This document shows, in pieces, positions 1 to 8,176 of a stretch of 64,000 bases of DNA. Below the pieces are notes generated by a model. It saw nothing but the letters and a program-made list of their open reading frames with translations, had not been told where the DNA came from and ran no database searches. Numbering within the stretch: the first letter of the stretch is position 1; every line of letters begins with the position of its first letter. The translations under genes were made by a program, and so were the position numbers. Source of the stretch: Streptomyces ambofaciens ATCC 23877 (GTDB lineage: Bacteria > Actinomycetota > Actinomycetes > Streptomycetales > Streptomycetaceae); the NCBI RefSeq assembly GCF_001267885.1, contig NZ_CP012382.1, positions 7,985,001-8,049,000 of the forward strand. The letters are read 5' to 3'.

Positions 1-2
1 CC

Positions 3-365
3 CGCGCCCTCGCCGAGCACATCGTCCCGGCCGTCACGGCGGCGGCCGAGTCCGCGGGCCGCCCGGCCCCCCGTATCGTCGCGATCGTGCCCGGCGTCGT
101 CACCGACGACGTGGCCGCGGCACGCGAGAAGGCCGGTGAACAGCTCGCCTTCTACGAGCAGTTCCCGTCCTACGCCCGGGTCATCGAACTCTCCGGTGGG
201 CGGCGGGCGGTCGACATCGCGGCGATCGGCGACGAGTCGGCCGTCGCGGCCGAAGTCCGGCGTTACCGGGACGCCGGGGCGACCGAGGTGGTGTTCACCA
301 CGACAGACATCACGGGCGAGGCCGACCGGCGCCGTACCTGGGAACTCCTCGGCAGTACGGGATGA
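3..365 (+). CDS. LLM-class F420-dependent oxidoreductase, C-terminal part (cut by window edge)
   Basis: The frame is open from the left edge and ends in TGA at 363-365, so only about 120 C-terminal residues are visible. The translation (RALAEHIVPAVTAAAE..., then GDESAVAAEVRRYRDAGATEVV) matches the usual end of luciferase-like flavin/F420 oxidoreductases. In those proteins a GDE(S/A) segment followed by a helix and an AGATEVVF-like strand closes the TIM barrel. Such enzymes use F420 or FMN to oxidise or reduce varied small substrates, and the substrate here cannot be told. No start or upstream neighbour is visible. The family assignment is from pattern memory of this C-terminus. Confidence 0.7.
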   Translation, partial: RALAEHIVPAVTAAAESAGRPAPRIVAIVPGVVTDDVAAAREKAGEQLAFYEQFPSYARVIELSGGRRAVDIAAIGDESAVAAEVRRYRDAGATEVVFTTTDITGEADRRRTWELLGSTG

Positions 366-505
366 CCGCAGACACGGAACCGCTGCGTGCGGTACGTCGG
401 GGCTGGTTCGGCTCCCCGGCCTCCGTCCTCCGCGGACTGGCAGCCTCAACTACCAGCAGGAGAAGCGTCGTTGACATGCTCCGTGTCGGGTGGTTGTATC
501 CCGTC

Positions 506-589
506 ATGCCTCGCACGGAGCCCCTGACCCGTCGGCGCGCCGTGGACCTCGTCCGCGTGGCCGCCGCGCTGTGTCGGTTCCCCGGCTGA
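506..589 (+). CDS. short leader peptide upstream of sulfite oxidase gene
   Basis: An ATG at 506 opens a 27-codon frame whose core, LTRRRAVDLVRVAAALCR, fits a recurrent class of actinobacterial leader peptides (basic start, (H/V)DLxRV, alanine run, Cys-Arg near the end). They are often found before sulfur-metabolism genes, and cysteine-codon attenuation has been shown for related mycobacterial uORFs. Here it ends 147 bases before a sulfite oxidase start, which fits that pattern. The single Cys codon is four codons from the stop. A cysteine-responsive attenuation role is inferred. No strong Shine-Dalgarno sequence is visible before the ATG. Confidence 0.6.
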   Translation: MPRTEPLTRRRAVDLVRVAAALCRFPG

Positions 590-736
590 CCGATCTTCTC
601 AGGTTCACTTCTCCGACGGCCGTGTCACGCGACGGTGCCGACGCCACTCACAGGCCTGCCCGGCGACATGGCTCACACGTCGGCCGGGCCGCTTCGGCCG
701 TGCCCTCCTACCCACCTACGCTCGACGAGGACTGCC

Positions 737-2005
737 ATGCCCGCTGCCGGCAACGCCGCCCACGAGACCGCTTACGACAACCGCAGGCTGCGTCAGTGGC
801 TCGCCGGAGAGGCCAGAGCGGACGGGGTCACGCGCCGCCGACTGCTCACCTTGCTCGCCGCGACCACCGCCGCCACCGCGCTCCCCGCGACCGCCCCGGC
901 CCGCGCCGCCGACTCGCCGATCGTCAAGCCGTTGCCGCCCGACTGGTTCATCCAGCGCGGCACCAACGCAGAAACCCGCTGGGAGGCGCTGCACGGTACC
1001 GGCCACCACACTCCCAACGAGCTGTTCTTCGTCCGTAACCACACGGCGACACCCGTCCTGGACGCCGCCGACTGGCGACTGAAACTGTGGGGCGACGGAC
1101 TGCGCGGCAGGCCGGCCGAGGACAAGCCGGTGGAGTTCGGGTACGACGATCTGCGAGCCCTACCGGCCGTGACCCGTACCGCCTATGTCGAATGCGCGGG
1201 AAACGGCCGCAGCCACTACACGACGCAGCAGGGCGAGTCGGTCACCGGCACCGCCTGGACGCTGGGCGCGATCGGCGTGGCACGCTGGCGCGGCGTGCGC
1301 CTGGCCGACGTACTCCGCAGGGCCGGGCTGTCCCCTCGCGCCGTGGACGTGCAGCCCCGCGGCCTGGATGCCGAGTACGTCAGCGGTGGCGAGAGCCTCG
1401 GTCGGGTGCGTCGTCCGCTGCCGCTGAGCAAGGCGCTGGACGACGTGCTGCTCGCGTACGAGATGAACGGCGAGCCGCTGCCGTACGACCACGGGTACCC
1501 GGTGCGGGTGCTGGTGCCCTCGTGGATCGGTATCGCGTCGATCAAGTGGGTCGGCGACCTTCAGGTCTCGGCGCAGCCCCTGTACTCGCCGTGGAACACC
1601 ACCCTTTACCGGCTGTTCGGCCCCGCCCATCCGGAGGAGGGGAGCGCGCCGCTCACCCGGCAGACGATCAAGAGCGCCTTCGAGCTGGCGAACGGCGCGA
1701 CGATCCCGGTGGGCGAGAACCAGGTGCTGCGCGGCCGGTCCTGGTCGGGCGCGGGCGGCGTCGCCCGGGTCGACGTCAGCACCGACGGCGGAGCGAGCTG
1801 GCGGCGCGCCCGGCTGCACGACCGGCCGCGCCCCGGCACCTGGACCCGCTGGTCCCTGCCCTGGACACCCGTCACGCCCGGGGCGACACAGCTGCTCGCC
1901 CGCGCCACGGACACAGCGGGCCGTACCCAGCCGGACTCCGCCGCCTTCAACGCACAGGGCTACCTGTTCGACGCGGTCGTGCGGCACCCGGTGACCGTGG
2001 CCTGA
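737..2005 (+). CDS. Tat-exported molybdopterin-dependent sulfite oxidase-like protein
   Basis: The 422-residue protein has a twin-arginine signal near residue 35 (TRRRLLTLLAATTAATALP, then APARA), so it is exported folded. The mature part has the sulfite-oxidase molybdopterin fold. The Mo-ligating cysteine lies in VECAGNGRSHY, followed by the GEPLPYDHGYPVRVLVPSWIG and IKWVGDLQV segments. A C-terminal dimerisation domain (RGRSWSGAGGVARVDVSTDGGASW) follows. It would oxidise sulfite or a related substrate outside the membrane with an external electron acceptor. I chose ATG 737 because GACGAGG lies 7 bases upstream and the Tat signal then sits near the N-terminus; the longer frame from 635 adds an unlikely leader. 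The leader peptide at 506-589 suggests sulfur-linked regulation. Confidence 0.88.
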   Translation: MPAAGNAAHETAYDNRRLRQWLAGEARADGVTRRRLLTLLAATTAATALPATAPARAADSPIVKPLPPDWFIQRGTNAETRWEALHGTGHHTPNELFFVRNHTATPVLDAADWRLKLWGDGLRGRPAEDKPVEFGYDDLRALPAVTRTAYVECAGNGRSHYTTQQGESVTGTAWTLGAIGVARWRGVRLADVLRRAGLSPRAVDVQPRGLDAEYVSGGESLGRVRRPLPLSKALDDVLLAYEMNGEPLPYDHGYPVRVLVPSWIGIASIKWVGDLQVSAQPLYSPWNTTLYRLFGPAHPEEGSAPLTRQTIKSAFELANGATIPVGENQVLRGRSWSGAGGVARVDVSTDGGASWRRARLHDRPRPGTWTRWSLPWTPVTPGATQLLARATDTAGRTQPDSAAFNAQGYLFDAVVRHPVTVA

Positions 2006-2089
2006 CGCCGCTCGCCCGGGGGTCCGCGCTGGCTGTCAAGGAGAGGCGGCACACGTGCCCCGATGCCGCGCGGCGAACGGGCGGCCTCC

Positions 2090-2462
2090 CGGAGTTCGTC
2101 ACCCTCACCTCGGGACGAGGCTTCGACCATGCGGTCATCGGCCGGGATGAGGGTGCCGTCCACGATCCACAGCCGCTACGCCACGCTGAGCGGCGGATGC
2201 TGCCCCCGCGACCGTCCAGATGGCCATGCCCCACTGGCAGAGCGCGGAGACGAGGCCCACCACAAGGCGCACGTACTTGTCCGGGCCGTTCGTGAGCCAC
2301 ACGGTGATGCCTGACGCTCCGGCCGCGGTCGACAGGGCCGCCGGCACGCGCAGCCGGGGCTGCTACGTCGGCCGGGCGCGTGAAGCCGTCGATGCGCTCG
2401 TGGCCGACAGCCACCAGCCGATCCCGAACAACGCGAGGAACCCCACCTCTGACTTGAACATG
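2090..2462 (-). pseudogene. degenerate remnants: small membrane protein and IS transposase scrap
   Basis: This stretch has no intact gene. On the minus strand an ATG near 2462 starts MFKSEVGFLALFGIGWWLSATS, a membrane-like segment that soon stops. After a frame change comes TVWLTNGPDKYVRLVVGLVSAL, with a second hydrophobic helix. Together they look like a frameshifted two-helix membrane protein. Just beyond, around 2110-2170, the frame IVDGTLIPADDRM resembles the first DDE strand of IS5-family (DDE_Tnp_4) transposases. All of this is weak and based on short matches. Confidence 0.35.
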
Positions 2463-2528
2463 ATCAACACCCTGGGCGGAAGAGGGGTCCGCCGGCCCAA
2501 GGGTGCTCGAGTTGACGCGCGCTGGGGT

Positions 2529-3104
2529 TCAGCGAGCGGTCGAGTCCTTGGTCAGCGCGTCCATGAAGAGGTCGACGAGCGGGCGGGCTTGCTCCTTGGT
2601 GCCGTGCTGCACGGAATAGGCGATGCCACCCATGAGGAGCAGGACATCGTCCGGGGCGACGTCCGTTCGTAGGCTTCCGTCCCGGGCGCCGGCCGTGAGG
2701 AGGGTGGCGACGGCGTCGGTGAGGAGTGCACGGCTGTCGGAGTAGGGGTCGACGCCGGAGGCGATGACCGCATTGAGGGCTTCGGACATTCCGCTCTTCG
2801 CCGTGGCGTAGTGGATGAAGTGTTCCATCCACAGCCGGGTGGCCTCGGCGGCCGAGTGCCGGGTGAGGAGGTCGTCCACCTTCTCGCACACCTGGGTGAG
2901 TTGGCGCCGGTAGGCGGCGTCGATGAGGACTTCCCGGGTCGGGAAGTGCCGGTAGAGCGTGCCGACACCGACGCCCGCCTGCTTGGCGATGGCGGCAGGC
3001 GCGGTGTCCAGCCCCTGTTCGGCGAAGGCCTGCGCGGCGACCTCGAGCAGGCGCTCCCGGTTCTGCAGCGCGTCACTCCTGGTGCGGCGGGGCGTGGCGG
3101 GCAT
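2529..3104 (-). CDS. TetR-family transcriptional regulator
   Basis: A 191-residue TetR-type repressor. The N-terminal helix-turn-helix covers about residues 15-60 (NRERLLEVAAQAFAEQG... AIAKQAGVGVGTLYRHFPTREVL), followed by an all-helical ligand-binding domain. GVGVGTLYRHFPTRE is the standard recognition helix and the start of helix 4. It is divergent from the SDR gene at 3209 across a 104-bp gap with two palindromes (see 3141-3183). It therefore most likely represses that gene and itself and is released by a small-molecule ligand. The ligand is unknown. The length is normal for the family. Confidence 0.88.
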   Translation of the reverse strand: MPATPRRTRSDALQNRERLLEVAAQAFAEQGLDTAPAAIAKQAGVGVGTLYRHFPTREVLIDAAYRRQLTQVCEKVDDLLTRHSAAEATRLWMEHFIHYATAKSGMSEALNAVIASGVDPYSDSRALLTDAVATLLTAGARDGSLRTDVAPDDVLLLMGGIAYSVQHGTKEQARPLVDLFMDALTKDSTAR

Positions 3105-3140
3105 GCGAGTTCCTTCGGTGTGTCGGTCGCCGGTTGCTTT

Positions 3141-3183
3141 CCGGAATCTGTTCCGCTTAACTCCTAAACGGAACAGATTCCGG
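3141..3183. promoter_or_regulatory. paired palindromic operator between TetR and SDR genes
   Basis: CCGGAATCTGTTCCG (3141-3155) is repeated as its exact reverse complement CGGAACAGATTCCGG (3169-3183) with a 13-nt spacer. Each 15-mer is itself nearly palindromic (GGAA-4 nt-TTCC), so two dimer sites are offered. The location in the divergent gap makes this the probable TetR operator for both promoters. Confidence 0.8.
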
Positions 3184-3208
3184 TATCACTCTACTCCAGG
3201 AGACCCTC

Positions 3209-4060
3209 ATGCCTGCCCCCTCCGACAAGGCCGCACGTCACTGGTTCGTCACCGGAGCCTCCGGTGGACTGGGGCGCCGTCTCACCGAGCATGCCCTGCG
3301 GAACGGCGACCGCGTCACGGCGACGGTCCGCCGCCCCGCGGCCCTGGAAGACCTGCGGGAGGCGTACGGCGACCGGTTGACCGTCGAGACACTCGACCTC
3401 ACGCGGCCGGCCGATGTGGACAAGGTGGTCGCCAGGACTCTCCGGTCCGGGCCCGTGGACGTCGTGGTCAACAACGCCGGATACGCGGTTGTGGGCGCCG
3501 CCGAGGAAATGACCGCCGAGCAGATGCGCGACCAGATCGAGGTCCTCCTGCTCGCGCCGATGATGATCACCCGAGCCTTCCTGCAGTCCATGCGCGAGCA
3601 GGGCGGTGGCCGGATCATCCAGATCTCCAGCATGGGCGGCCAGATCGGTACCCCTACTCACAGCTCCTATCACGCGGGCAAGTGGGGGCTGGAGGGCTTC
3701 ACCGAGAGCGTCAGCCGCGAGGTCTCCGACTTCAACATTCACCTCACTCTGGTCGAACCCGGCGCCACCCGCACCGGCTTCGCCTCGGCCCTGCAATACA
3801 CCACCGAAACGACTGTCTACCGCGACAGTGCCGTCGGCCGGACCCGGCGCTACCTGGAAACCGCAGACGAGAACGTCTTCACCGGCGACCCGGCCAAGCT
3901 CGCCGCCGCCATCTACGACACCACCCGCCACCCGAGCCCGCCCCTGCGCCTGACTCTCGGCGCCGACACCTACGGCGCAATCCACGCGGCACTCACCGAA
4001 CGTCTCACCGCGCTCGAGGCTCAGAAGGAGCTCGCTGAATCTGTCGCGTTCACCCGCTGA
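3209..4060 (+). CDS. short-chain dehydrogenase/reductase
   Basis: A 283-residue classical SDR. It has the Rossmann motif VTGASGGLGR at about residues 14-23, NNAG at 88-91, catalytic Ser at 140-141, and Y154-x3-K158 in SSYHAGKWGLEG. The PGATRTGF segment is usual for the family. It reduces or oxidises a carbonyl/hydroxyl pair with NAD(P)H, and the substrate is unknown. An ATG at 3209 follows an AGGAG at 3198-3202. It is divergent from the TetR gene at 2529-3104 and is probably its target. The length is a little above the 250-residue norm because of the C-terminal helix. Confidence 0.9.
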   Translation: MPAPSDKAARHWFVTGASGGLGRRLTEHALRNGDRVTATVRRPAALEDLREAYGDRLTVETLDLTRPADVDKVVARTLRSGPVDVVVNNAGYAVVGAAEEMTAEQMRDQIEVLLLAPMMITRAFLQSMREQGGGRIIQISSMGGQIGTPTHSSYHAGKWGLEGFTESVSREVSDFNIHLTLVEPGATRTGFASALQYTTETTVYRDSAVGRTRRYLETADENVFTGDPAKLAAAIYDTTRHPSPPLRLTLGADTYGAIHAALTERLTALEAQKELAESVAFTR

Positions 4061-4310
4061 TCTGTCCCAACGGCACGACCGTCAGGGAAGGTCACCGCCA
4101 TGGGCTTTGCGCGTCTCTGCGGCTTCGGTGTCCGGAAGTCCGGCACGTCGTGCCACCTGGGGCGCGTCTGCGAGCAGGTCTCGCCCGGAGCGGGAACGAG
4201 GCGAGAGAGGCGGTTGCTTCGTAGGGCCGGCGGTCTTGTCGTACCTCGTCGTGACGCGCCACCGCGCGCCGGGCACCGCGGCCCGGCCCACGGCCACTGC
4301 CCGCACGGGC

Positions 4311-4985
4311 TCAGGCGGAGGCGCGGGCGATGGTGCCCGCGGTGAGCGTGGCCAGCATCTCCTGCAGAGCAGTCATGAAGTCCAGCTTGAACGCGGTGAG
4401 TGAGGGGTCGGCTTCGTAGGCGGCGAGCATCGCCGGGGAAGGCCGTGCATGGGTCCACACGGCACCGACGGCCATGATCATGGCCGCGGTCAACTGCGGT
4501 GCGCTGTTGCCCAGCTCGGGAAGGTGCCGGTGGGTCAACGCCGCGATGTCGGCGACGTTGGCCACGGCCGCGCGCTTGTAGCGGGCGGCCACCTGGGGGG
4601 AAACGTTGTGTTCCAGTACGCCCGCCTGCGCGCTCAGCAGGTCGCACAGGATCCGGCGTTGGGCGACGGAGCCCGCGATGACGGCGGCGAACTGCTCTGC
4701 GCGCCGGTTCACCGGAGCGTCCTGGTCGATGCCGGCGTGCGCAAGAGCGGGCAAGTCGGCCACCCACTGCCGCCAGGCACGGTCGAGCAGCTCCAGCAGG
4801 ATCGCCTCACGCGATTCGAAGTAGCGCAGCACATTGGACTTCGCCAGCCCGACGCGGCGGCTCAGCTCGTTCAGGCTGATCTCGCCGATGGACATCTCCT
4901 CGAGCATGGCGGCGGTGGTGTCGAGGATGGCCTGGCGTCGTAGCTCACGCTGCTCCTCACTGCGTGCGCGCTGGAAGTTCGTCAT
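4311..4985 (-). CDS. TetR-family transcriptional regulator
   Basis: A 224-residue regulator with an N-terminal HTH (ISLNELSRRVGLAKSNVLRYFESREAILLELL, about residues 36-67) and a helical C-terminal domain. It is divergent from a broken NTF2-like gene and an SDR gene. The gap between carries three copies of AGAC-3 nt-CGGTCT (4999-5068), the first ending next to this gene's start. Autoregulation and control of the SDR transcript are inferred. The ligand is unknown. Bases 4061-4310 downstream hold no gene that I can support. Confidence 0.87.
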   Translation of the reverse strand: MTNFQRARSEEQRELRRQAILDTTAAMLEEMSIGEISLNELSRRVGLAKSNVLRYFESREAILLELLDRAWRQWVADLPALAHAGIDQDAPVNRRAEQFAAVIAGSVAQRRILCDLLSAQAGVLEHNVSPQVAARYKRAAVANVADIAALTHRHLPELGNSAPQLTAAMIMAVGAVWTHARPSPAMLAAYEADPSLTAFKLDFMTALQEMLATLTAGTIARASA

Positions 4986-4998
4986 GTCCCCAGGTTAC

Positions 4999-5068
4999 AG
5001 ACTGCCGGTCTTTTGACATCAGACCGACGGTCTTCTACGTTGGGTCCAGCCGAACAGACCACCGGTCT
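4999..5068. promoter_or_regulatory. three-copy TetR operator
   Basis: Three near-identical palindromic 13-mers occur in the divergent gap: AGACTGCCGGTCT (4999-5011), AGACCGACGGTCT (5021-5033) and AGACCACCGGTCT (5056-5068). The consensus is AGAC-3 nt-CGGTCT. The start-to-start spacings are 22 and 35 bp, so the sites do not all lie on one helical face. They most likely bind the TetR protein encoded at 4311-4985. Confidence 0.8.
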
Positions 5069-5083
5069 GAAAAGGGGGCGGAT

Positions 5084-5345
5084 CTTGGACCGCGCACCAG
5101 GACCGACGCCCTTCGTCGATGCAGTCGTCAACGGGGCTGTCTCGACGTCGTCGGCCAGCTGGACGGACGACACCATCTGGCGCGGCGGCAGCCTGGGAGA
5201 ACACCGCGGCAACGACGCCTACAGGACGTTCATGGCGGCCCAGTGCCGCCGGTGCCTCCAGGGGCCTGCGCCTGGACCGCGTCCAGGTCGTCGCCGAAGC
5301 CACCTTCGCCGAGGACATCCTCGGCATGCTCTTCCAGCTCGACAT
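5084..5345 (+). pseudogene. frameshifted NTF2/SnoaL-like protein
   Basis: From about 5084 the frame reads LDRAPGPTPFVDAVVNG... WTDDTIWRGGSLGEHRG, then NDAYRTFMAAQ, resembling a SnoaL/NTF2-fold protein. Near 5250 the likely continuation moves to another frame (LRLDRVQVVAEATFAEDI, then LGMLFQLDITALP). One indel would join the two halves. It precedes the intact SDR in the same direction and shares its operator region, so it was probably the first gene of that transcript. The family call is tentative. Confidence 0.45.
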
Positions 5346-5409
5346 CACGGCCCTGCCGAGCGCCGCACGACCGAGCACAACCTCAACGAATCCGAGGAGC
5401 GTGACAACG

Positions 5410-6336
5410 GTGAACCACTGGACTCCCGACGACATCCCCGATCAGACCGGCCGCACGGCGCTGATCACCGGCGGGAACAGCGGGATCGGGTTCGAGACCG
5501 CCCGCGCGCTCGCCCGGCACGGGGCCCGCGTCATCCTGGCCGGCCGCAGCCAGACCAAGCTGGACCAGGCCGCGGAGGCTGTGCGCGCCGCGACCCCCGA
5601 GGCCCGGACGGACACCCTCGTGCTCGACCTCTCCGACCTCTCCTCCGTCCGCGACGCGGCCACCCGCATCGCCGAGACCGAGACGGTTGACCTGCTCTTC
5701 AACAACGCCGGCGTGATGAACCTGCCCGAGCGGCGGACCACCCGTGACGGCCTCGAAATGACGGTCGGCACCAATCACCTCGGCCACTTCGCCTTCGACG
5801 CCCAGGTCTGGCCCGCCGTGCGCCGCTCGTCCGCACCGCGCGTGATCACCGTCAGCGCCATCGCGGCGCGGTGGCCGATGGGCAGACTGGACGACCTGAT
5901 GAGCGAAAAGAGCTACCGAGCCATGGGCGCCTACGCCAAGTCCAAGCGCGCCAACATCGTCTACACCCTCGAACTCGCGCGCCGCACCGCAAGCAGCCCC
6001 GTCGAGGCGATCGTCGTCCACCCGGGGTCGGCGATGACCGGTCTGCAGCGGCACGGCAACGGCGCTCTGAGCCGTATGGTCACCCCGATCGCCGCACGCC
6101 TGCTCATGGGCTCGGCCGGGGGCGCGGCCTGGCCCTCCCTGTACGCGGCGACCAGCCCGGACGTCCGGTCGGGCAGGTTCATCGGCCCCGCCGGACGGGA
6201 CCAGACCTCCGGCACCCCCAAGCCCGCCAAGCTCCCCACCGGCGCCGACGACCCCGCGGAGGGCAGGCGGCTGTGGGCGGCGAGCGAGCAGCTCACAGAT
6301 GTCCCCTTCGAGCTCGAAGCCGGGGCCGCCCTCTAG
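5410..6336 (+). CDS. short-chain dehydrogenase (retinol-dehydrogenase-like)
   Basis: A 308-residue SDR with TGGNSGIG (about residues 20-27), NNAGVM, the TNHLGHF segment and a YAKSKRAN catalytic Y-x3-K. The TNHLGHF and AKSKRAN signatures belong to the retinol dehydrogenase/WWOX-like SDR branch common in actinomycetes. I chose GTG 5410 because GAGGAG (5394-5399) lies 10 bases before it; GTG 5401 would leave a single base of spacing. It follows the broken NTF2-like gene and ends at a strong bidirectional terminator (6361-6403). The substrate is unknown. Confidence 0.88.
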   Translation: MNHWTPDDIPDQTGRTALITGGNSGIGFETARALARHGARVILAGRSQTKLDQAAEAVRAATPEARTDTLVLDLSDLSSVRDAATRIAETETVDLLFNNAGVMNLPERRTTRDGLEMTVGTNHLGHFAFDAQVWPAVRRSSAPRVITVSAIAARWPMGRLDDLMSEKSYRAMGAYAKSKRANIVYTLELARRTASSPVEAIVVHPGSAMTGLQRHGNGALSRMVTPIAARLLMGSAGGAAWPSLYAATSPDVRSGRFIGPAGRDQTSGTPKPAKLPTGADDPAEGRRLWAASEQLTDVPFELEAGAAL

Positions 6337-6360
6337 TGTCCGTCAACACAGGCCGCTAGA

Positions 6361-6403
6361 CGGTGAGTTCACGGCGGCGTGGAACGCCGCCGTGAACTCA
6401 CCG
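6361..6403. terminator. bidirectional hairpin terminator
   Basis: A perfect 20-bp stem (CGGTGAGTTCACGGCGGCGT and its exact reverse complement) closes a 3-nt loop, between the convergent SDR (ends 6336) and quinone reductase (ends 6504) genes. There is no U tract, as is usual in high-GC actinomycetes. Confidence 0.9.
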
Positions 6404-6503
6404 ATGAGGAGCGGGAGTCTCCTGGCGCGACCTGCCGGAAGACGTGCCCTGGCCGGGGCGCCCTCGGGCCACAGCGGAGCATTGCGACGAAGTACGGGCG
6501 TTC

Positions 6504-7520
6504 CTAGCGCCAGGGATCGAGGGCCAGCTTGCCCGTGGTCTCGCCCGCTTCGAGTCGCTGGAGCACCGCCGGTCCGTCGGCCAGGGGGTGGACGTGTGGG
6601 GTGCCGGGCGGGTAGACGCCGTGGGCGATGAGAGCCTCGATCTCGACGAGCAACGACCGGTAGAGGGACGGCGCCGCGACCGCCAGCGCGCCGATGTGCA
6701 GGCCCTTGATCTGGACTTGGTGGGTGAAGATCAGGTCGTGTGTGGTCAGAGTGGCGTCACCGGAGGCGGCGCCGAACACGACGATGCGTCCGGTGAAGGG
6801 CTTGGTGACCGACAGGCTGGCCTCGAACGTGGCCTGGCCCACCGACTCCAGGACCAGGTCGACCCCGCCGGTGAGGCGGGTGATCTCCTCAGCCAGATCG
6901 GGGCGTCGGCTGTCCAGCACCGCGTCGGCGCCGAGGGCTTTGACGGTGTCGTGCTTCCCGGGCGAGGCCGTCGCGATCACCCGCGCACCGTAGTGGCGGG
7001 CGAGGCGGACCGCGGCCTGCCCCACGCCGCCGGCCGCGGCATGAACGAGCACCACCTCACCCGTCTTGATCTCGCCCAACGGCTTCAGTGCCGCCAACGC
7101 GGTGGCCCAGTTCAACACCAGACCGAGAGCCTGGGCGTCGCTCCAGCCGGACGGCACAGGAAGCACACCCGCGGCCGGCATCGTCATGTACTGCGCGAAG
7201 GCGCCCGGTCCGGCTCCGACGACATGGGTGCCGAGCGGCAGCGGATTCTCGACGTCCGGACCGACCTCCACGATCTCGCCGGCGGCCTCGAAGCCCGCCA
7301 CGTAGGGTGCCTGTGGGCCTCCGCCGTAGGTGCCGTGGGTCTGCATGACGTCGGCGAAATTGACCCCGGCCGCACCGGTGCGGATCAGGTACTCGCCGGA
7401 CCCCGGGGTGGGGCGGCGGTGATCCGCCGAGAGAGCCAAGTCCTTCGGCCCCTGGCTCGACTGCTGGACCAAGGCTCGAATGGTCTGCTCAGTGGTGTTC
7501 TGTTGCTTGTTGATCTCCAT
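6504..7520 (-). CDS. MDR-family NADPH:quinone reductase
   Basis: A 338-residue zinc-free medium-chain dehydrogenase of the quinone oxidoreductase type. It has a GroES-like N-terminal domain (AAGVNFADVMQTHGTYGG, VAGFEAAGEIVEVG) and a Rossmann domain with VLVHAAAGGVGQAAVRLA. No zinc-ligand cluster is seen. It would reduce quinones or enones with NADPH. The gene is downstream of a MerR regulator and has its own MerR-like promoter in the 46-bp gap. The -10-like TACGGT ends 6 bases before the ATG, suggesting a leaderless transcript. Confidence 0.9.
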   Translation of the reverse strand: MEINKQQNTTEQTIRALVQQSSQGPKDLALSADHRRPTPGSGEYLIRTGAAGVNFADVMQTHGTYGGGPQAPYVAGFEAAGEIVEVGPDVENPLPLGTHVVGAGPGAFAQYMTMPAAGVLPVPSGWSDAQALGLVLNWATALAALKPLGEIKTGEVVLVHAAAGGVGQAAVRLARHYGARVIATASPGKHDTVKALGADAVLDSRRPDLAEEITRLTGGVDLVLESVGQATFEASLSVTKPFTGRIVVFGAASGDATLTTHDLIFTHQVQIKGLHIGALAVAAPSLYRSLLVEIEALIAHGVYPPGTPHVHPLADGPAVLQRLEAGETTGKLALDPWR

Positions 7521-7560
7521 GCACCGACCGTAGGAACCTCACACTTACGTCAAGGTCAAG
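7521..7560 (-). promoter_or_regulatory. MerR-type promoter of the quinone reductase, probably leaderless
   Basis: On the minus strand the order is TTGACC (7559-7554), then CCTTGACGTAAGTGTGAGG (an imperfect dyad), then TACGGT (7532-7527), six bases, and ATG at 7520. The 21-bp spacing between the hexamers, with a dyad inside, fits the over-long spacer of MerR-controlled promoters. An alternative -35 (TTGACG) would leave 15 bp. Confidence 0.6.
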
Positions 7561-7566
7561 CGGCAG

Positions 7567-7932
7567 TCAGAGATCAGTACGGCGGGCCTCTCGCAGGTAG
7601 GCGTCGAGTGCCGCCTGCTGACCGCTGAGCACGGCGATGCGCGCGGCAAGCCGATCGCGATACCCCTGCACCTCATGCAGGAACTCCGAGCACACCACTT
7701 CGGTGCCGGCATCTAATCCGTCAGTGAGGCCGGGCAGGACTTCCCTGATCAACCTCACGGGCAGCCCGGACTCCAGCAGCGAGCGGATGACGAGCACCCG
7801 GTCGATGGTGGACTGGCAGTAGTCACGGAACCCGTTGCTGAAACGGCCGGGAACGATCAGGCCCTCATCCTCGTAGTGCCGCAACGATCGCGCACTCACG
7901 CCGCTGGCTCTGGAAGCTTCACTGATCCTCAT
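7567..7932 (-). CDS. MerR-family transcriptional regulator
   Basis: A 121-residue MerR protein: winged-helix N-terminus MRISEASRASGVSARSLRHYEDEG, then the VIRSLLESGLPVRLIREVLP segment and a coiled-coil dimerisation helix ending near LSGQQAALDAYLREA. I chose ATG 7932 because GGAGG lies 6 bases upstream and the family N-terminus starts there; the longer frame to 8097 is low-complexity. It lies directly upstream of the quinone reductase and probably twists open the promoter at 7521-7560. The effector is unknown; redox or electrophile sensing would fit the target, by inference. Confidence 0.88.
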   Translation of the reverse strand: MRISEASRASGVSARSLRHYEDEGLIVPGRFSNGFRDYCQSTIDRVLVIRSLLESGLPVRLIREVLPGLTDGLDAGTEVVCSEFLHEVQGYRDRLAARIAVLSGQQAALDAYLREARRTDL

Positions 7933-8176
7933 ACCTGCCTCCAACGACCGGCCGCACCGCCATCTTCCAGCACCCGCTGCGACGTCAACGATCTCATGCC
8001 CTGTAACACCTGGGCTTGAAGACGACCTAAGAGCGCAAGTTGTCCTGGCCAGGCGAGAGTTACTACAACTTTGCCGCGCTCGTGGACTCACGGACACGAC
8101 TGCGGCCGATCATCCTCACCTGCTACCGCAGGCAACGCAATTGAGACGCCCCCTTGCCGATGGGGACTCAGAAGGT

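Noticed and set aside
1087..2295. A 402-codon plus-strand frame overlapping the sulfite oxidase
   Set aside because: It is an Arg/Pro/Gly-rich shadow of the oxidase, whose Tat signal and molybdenum-site motifs are clear in the other frame.
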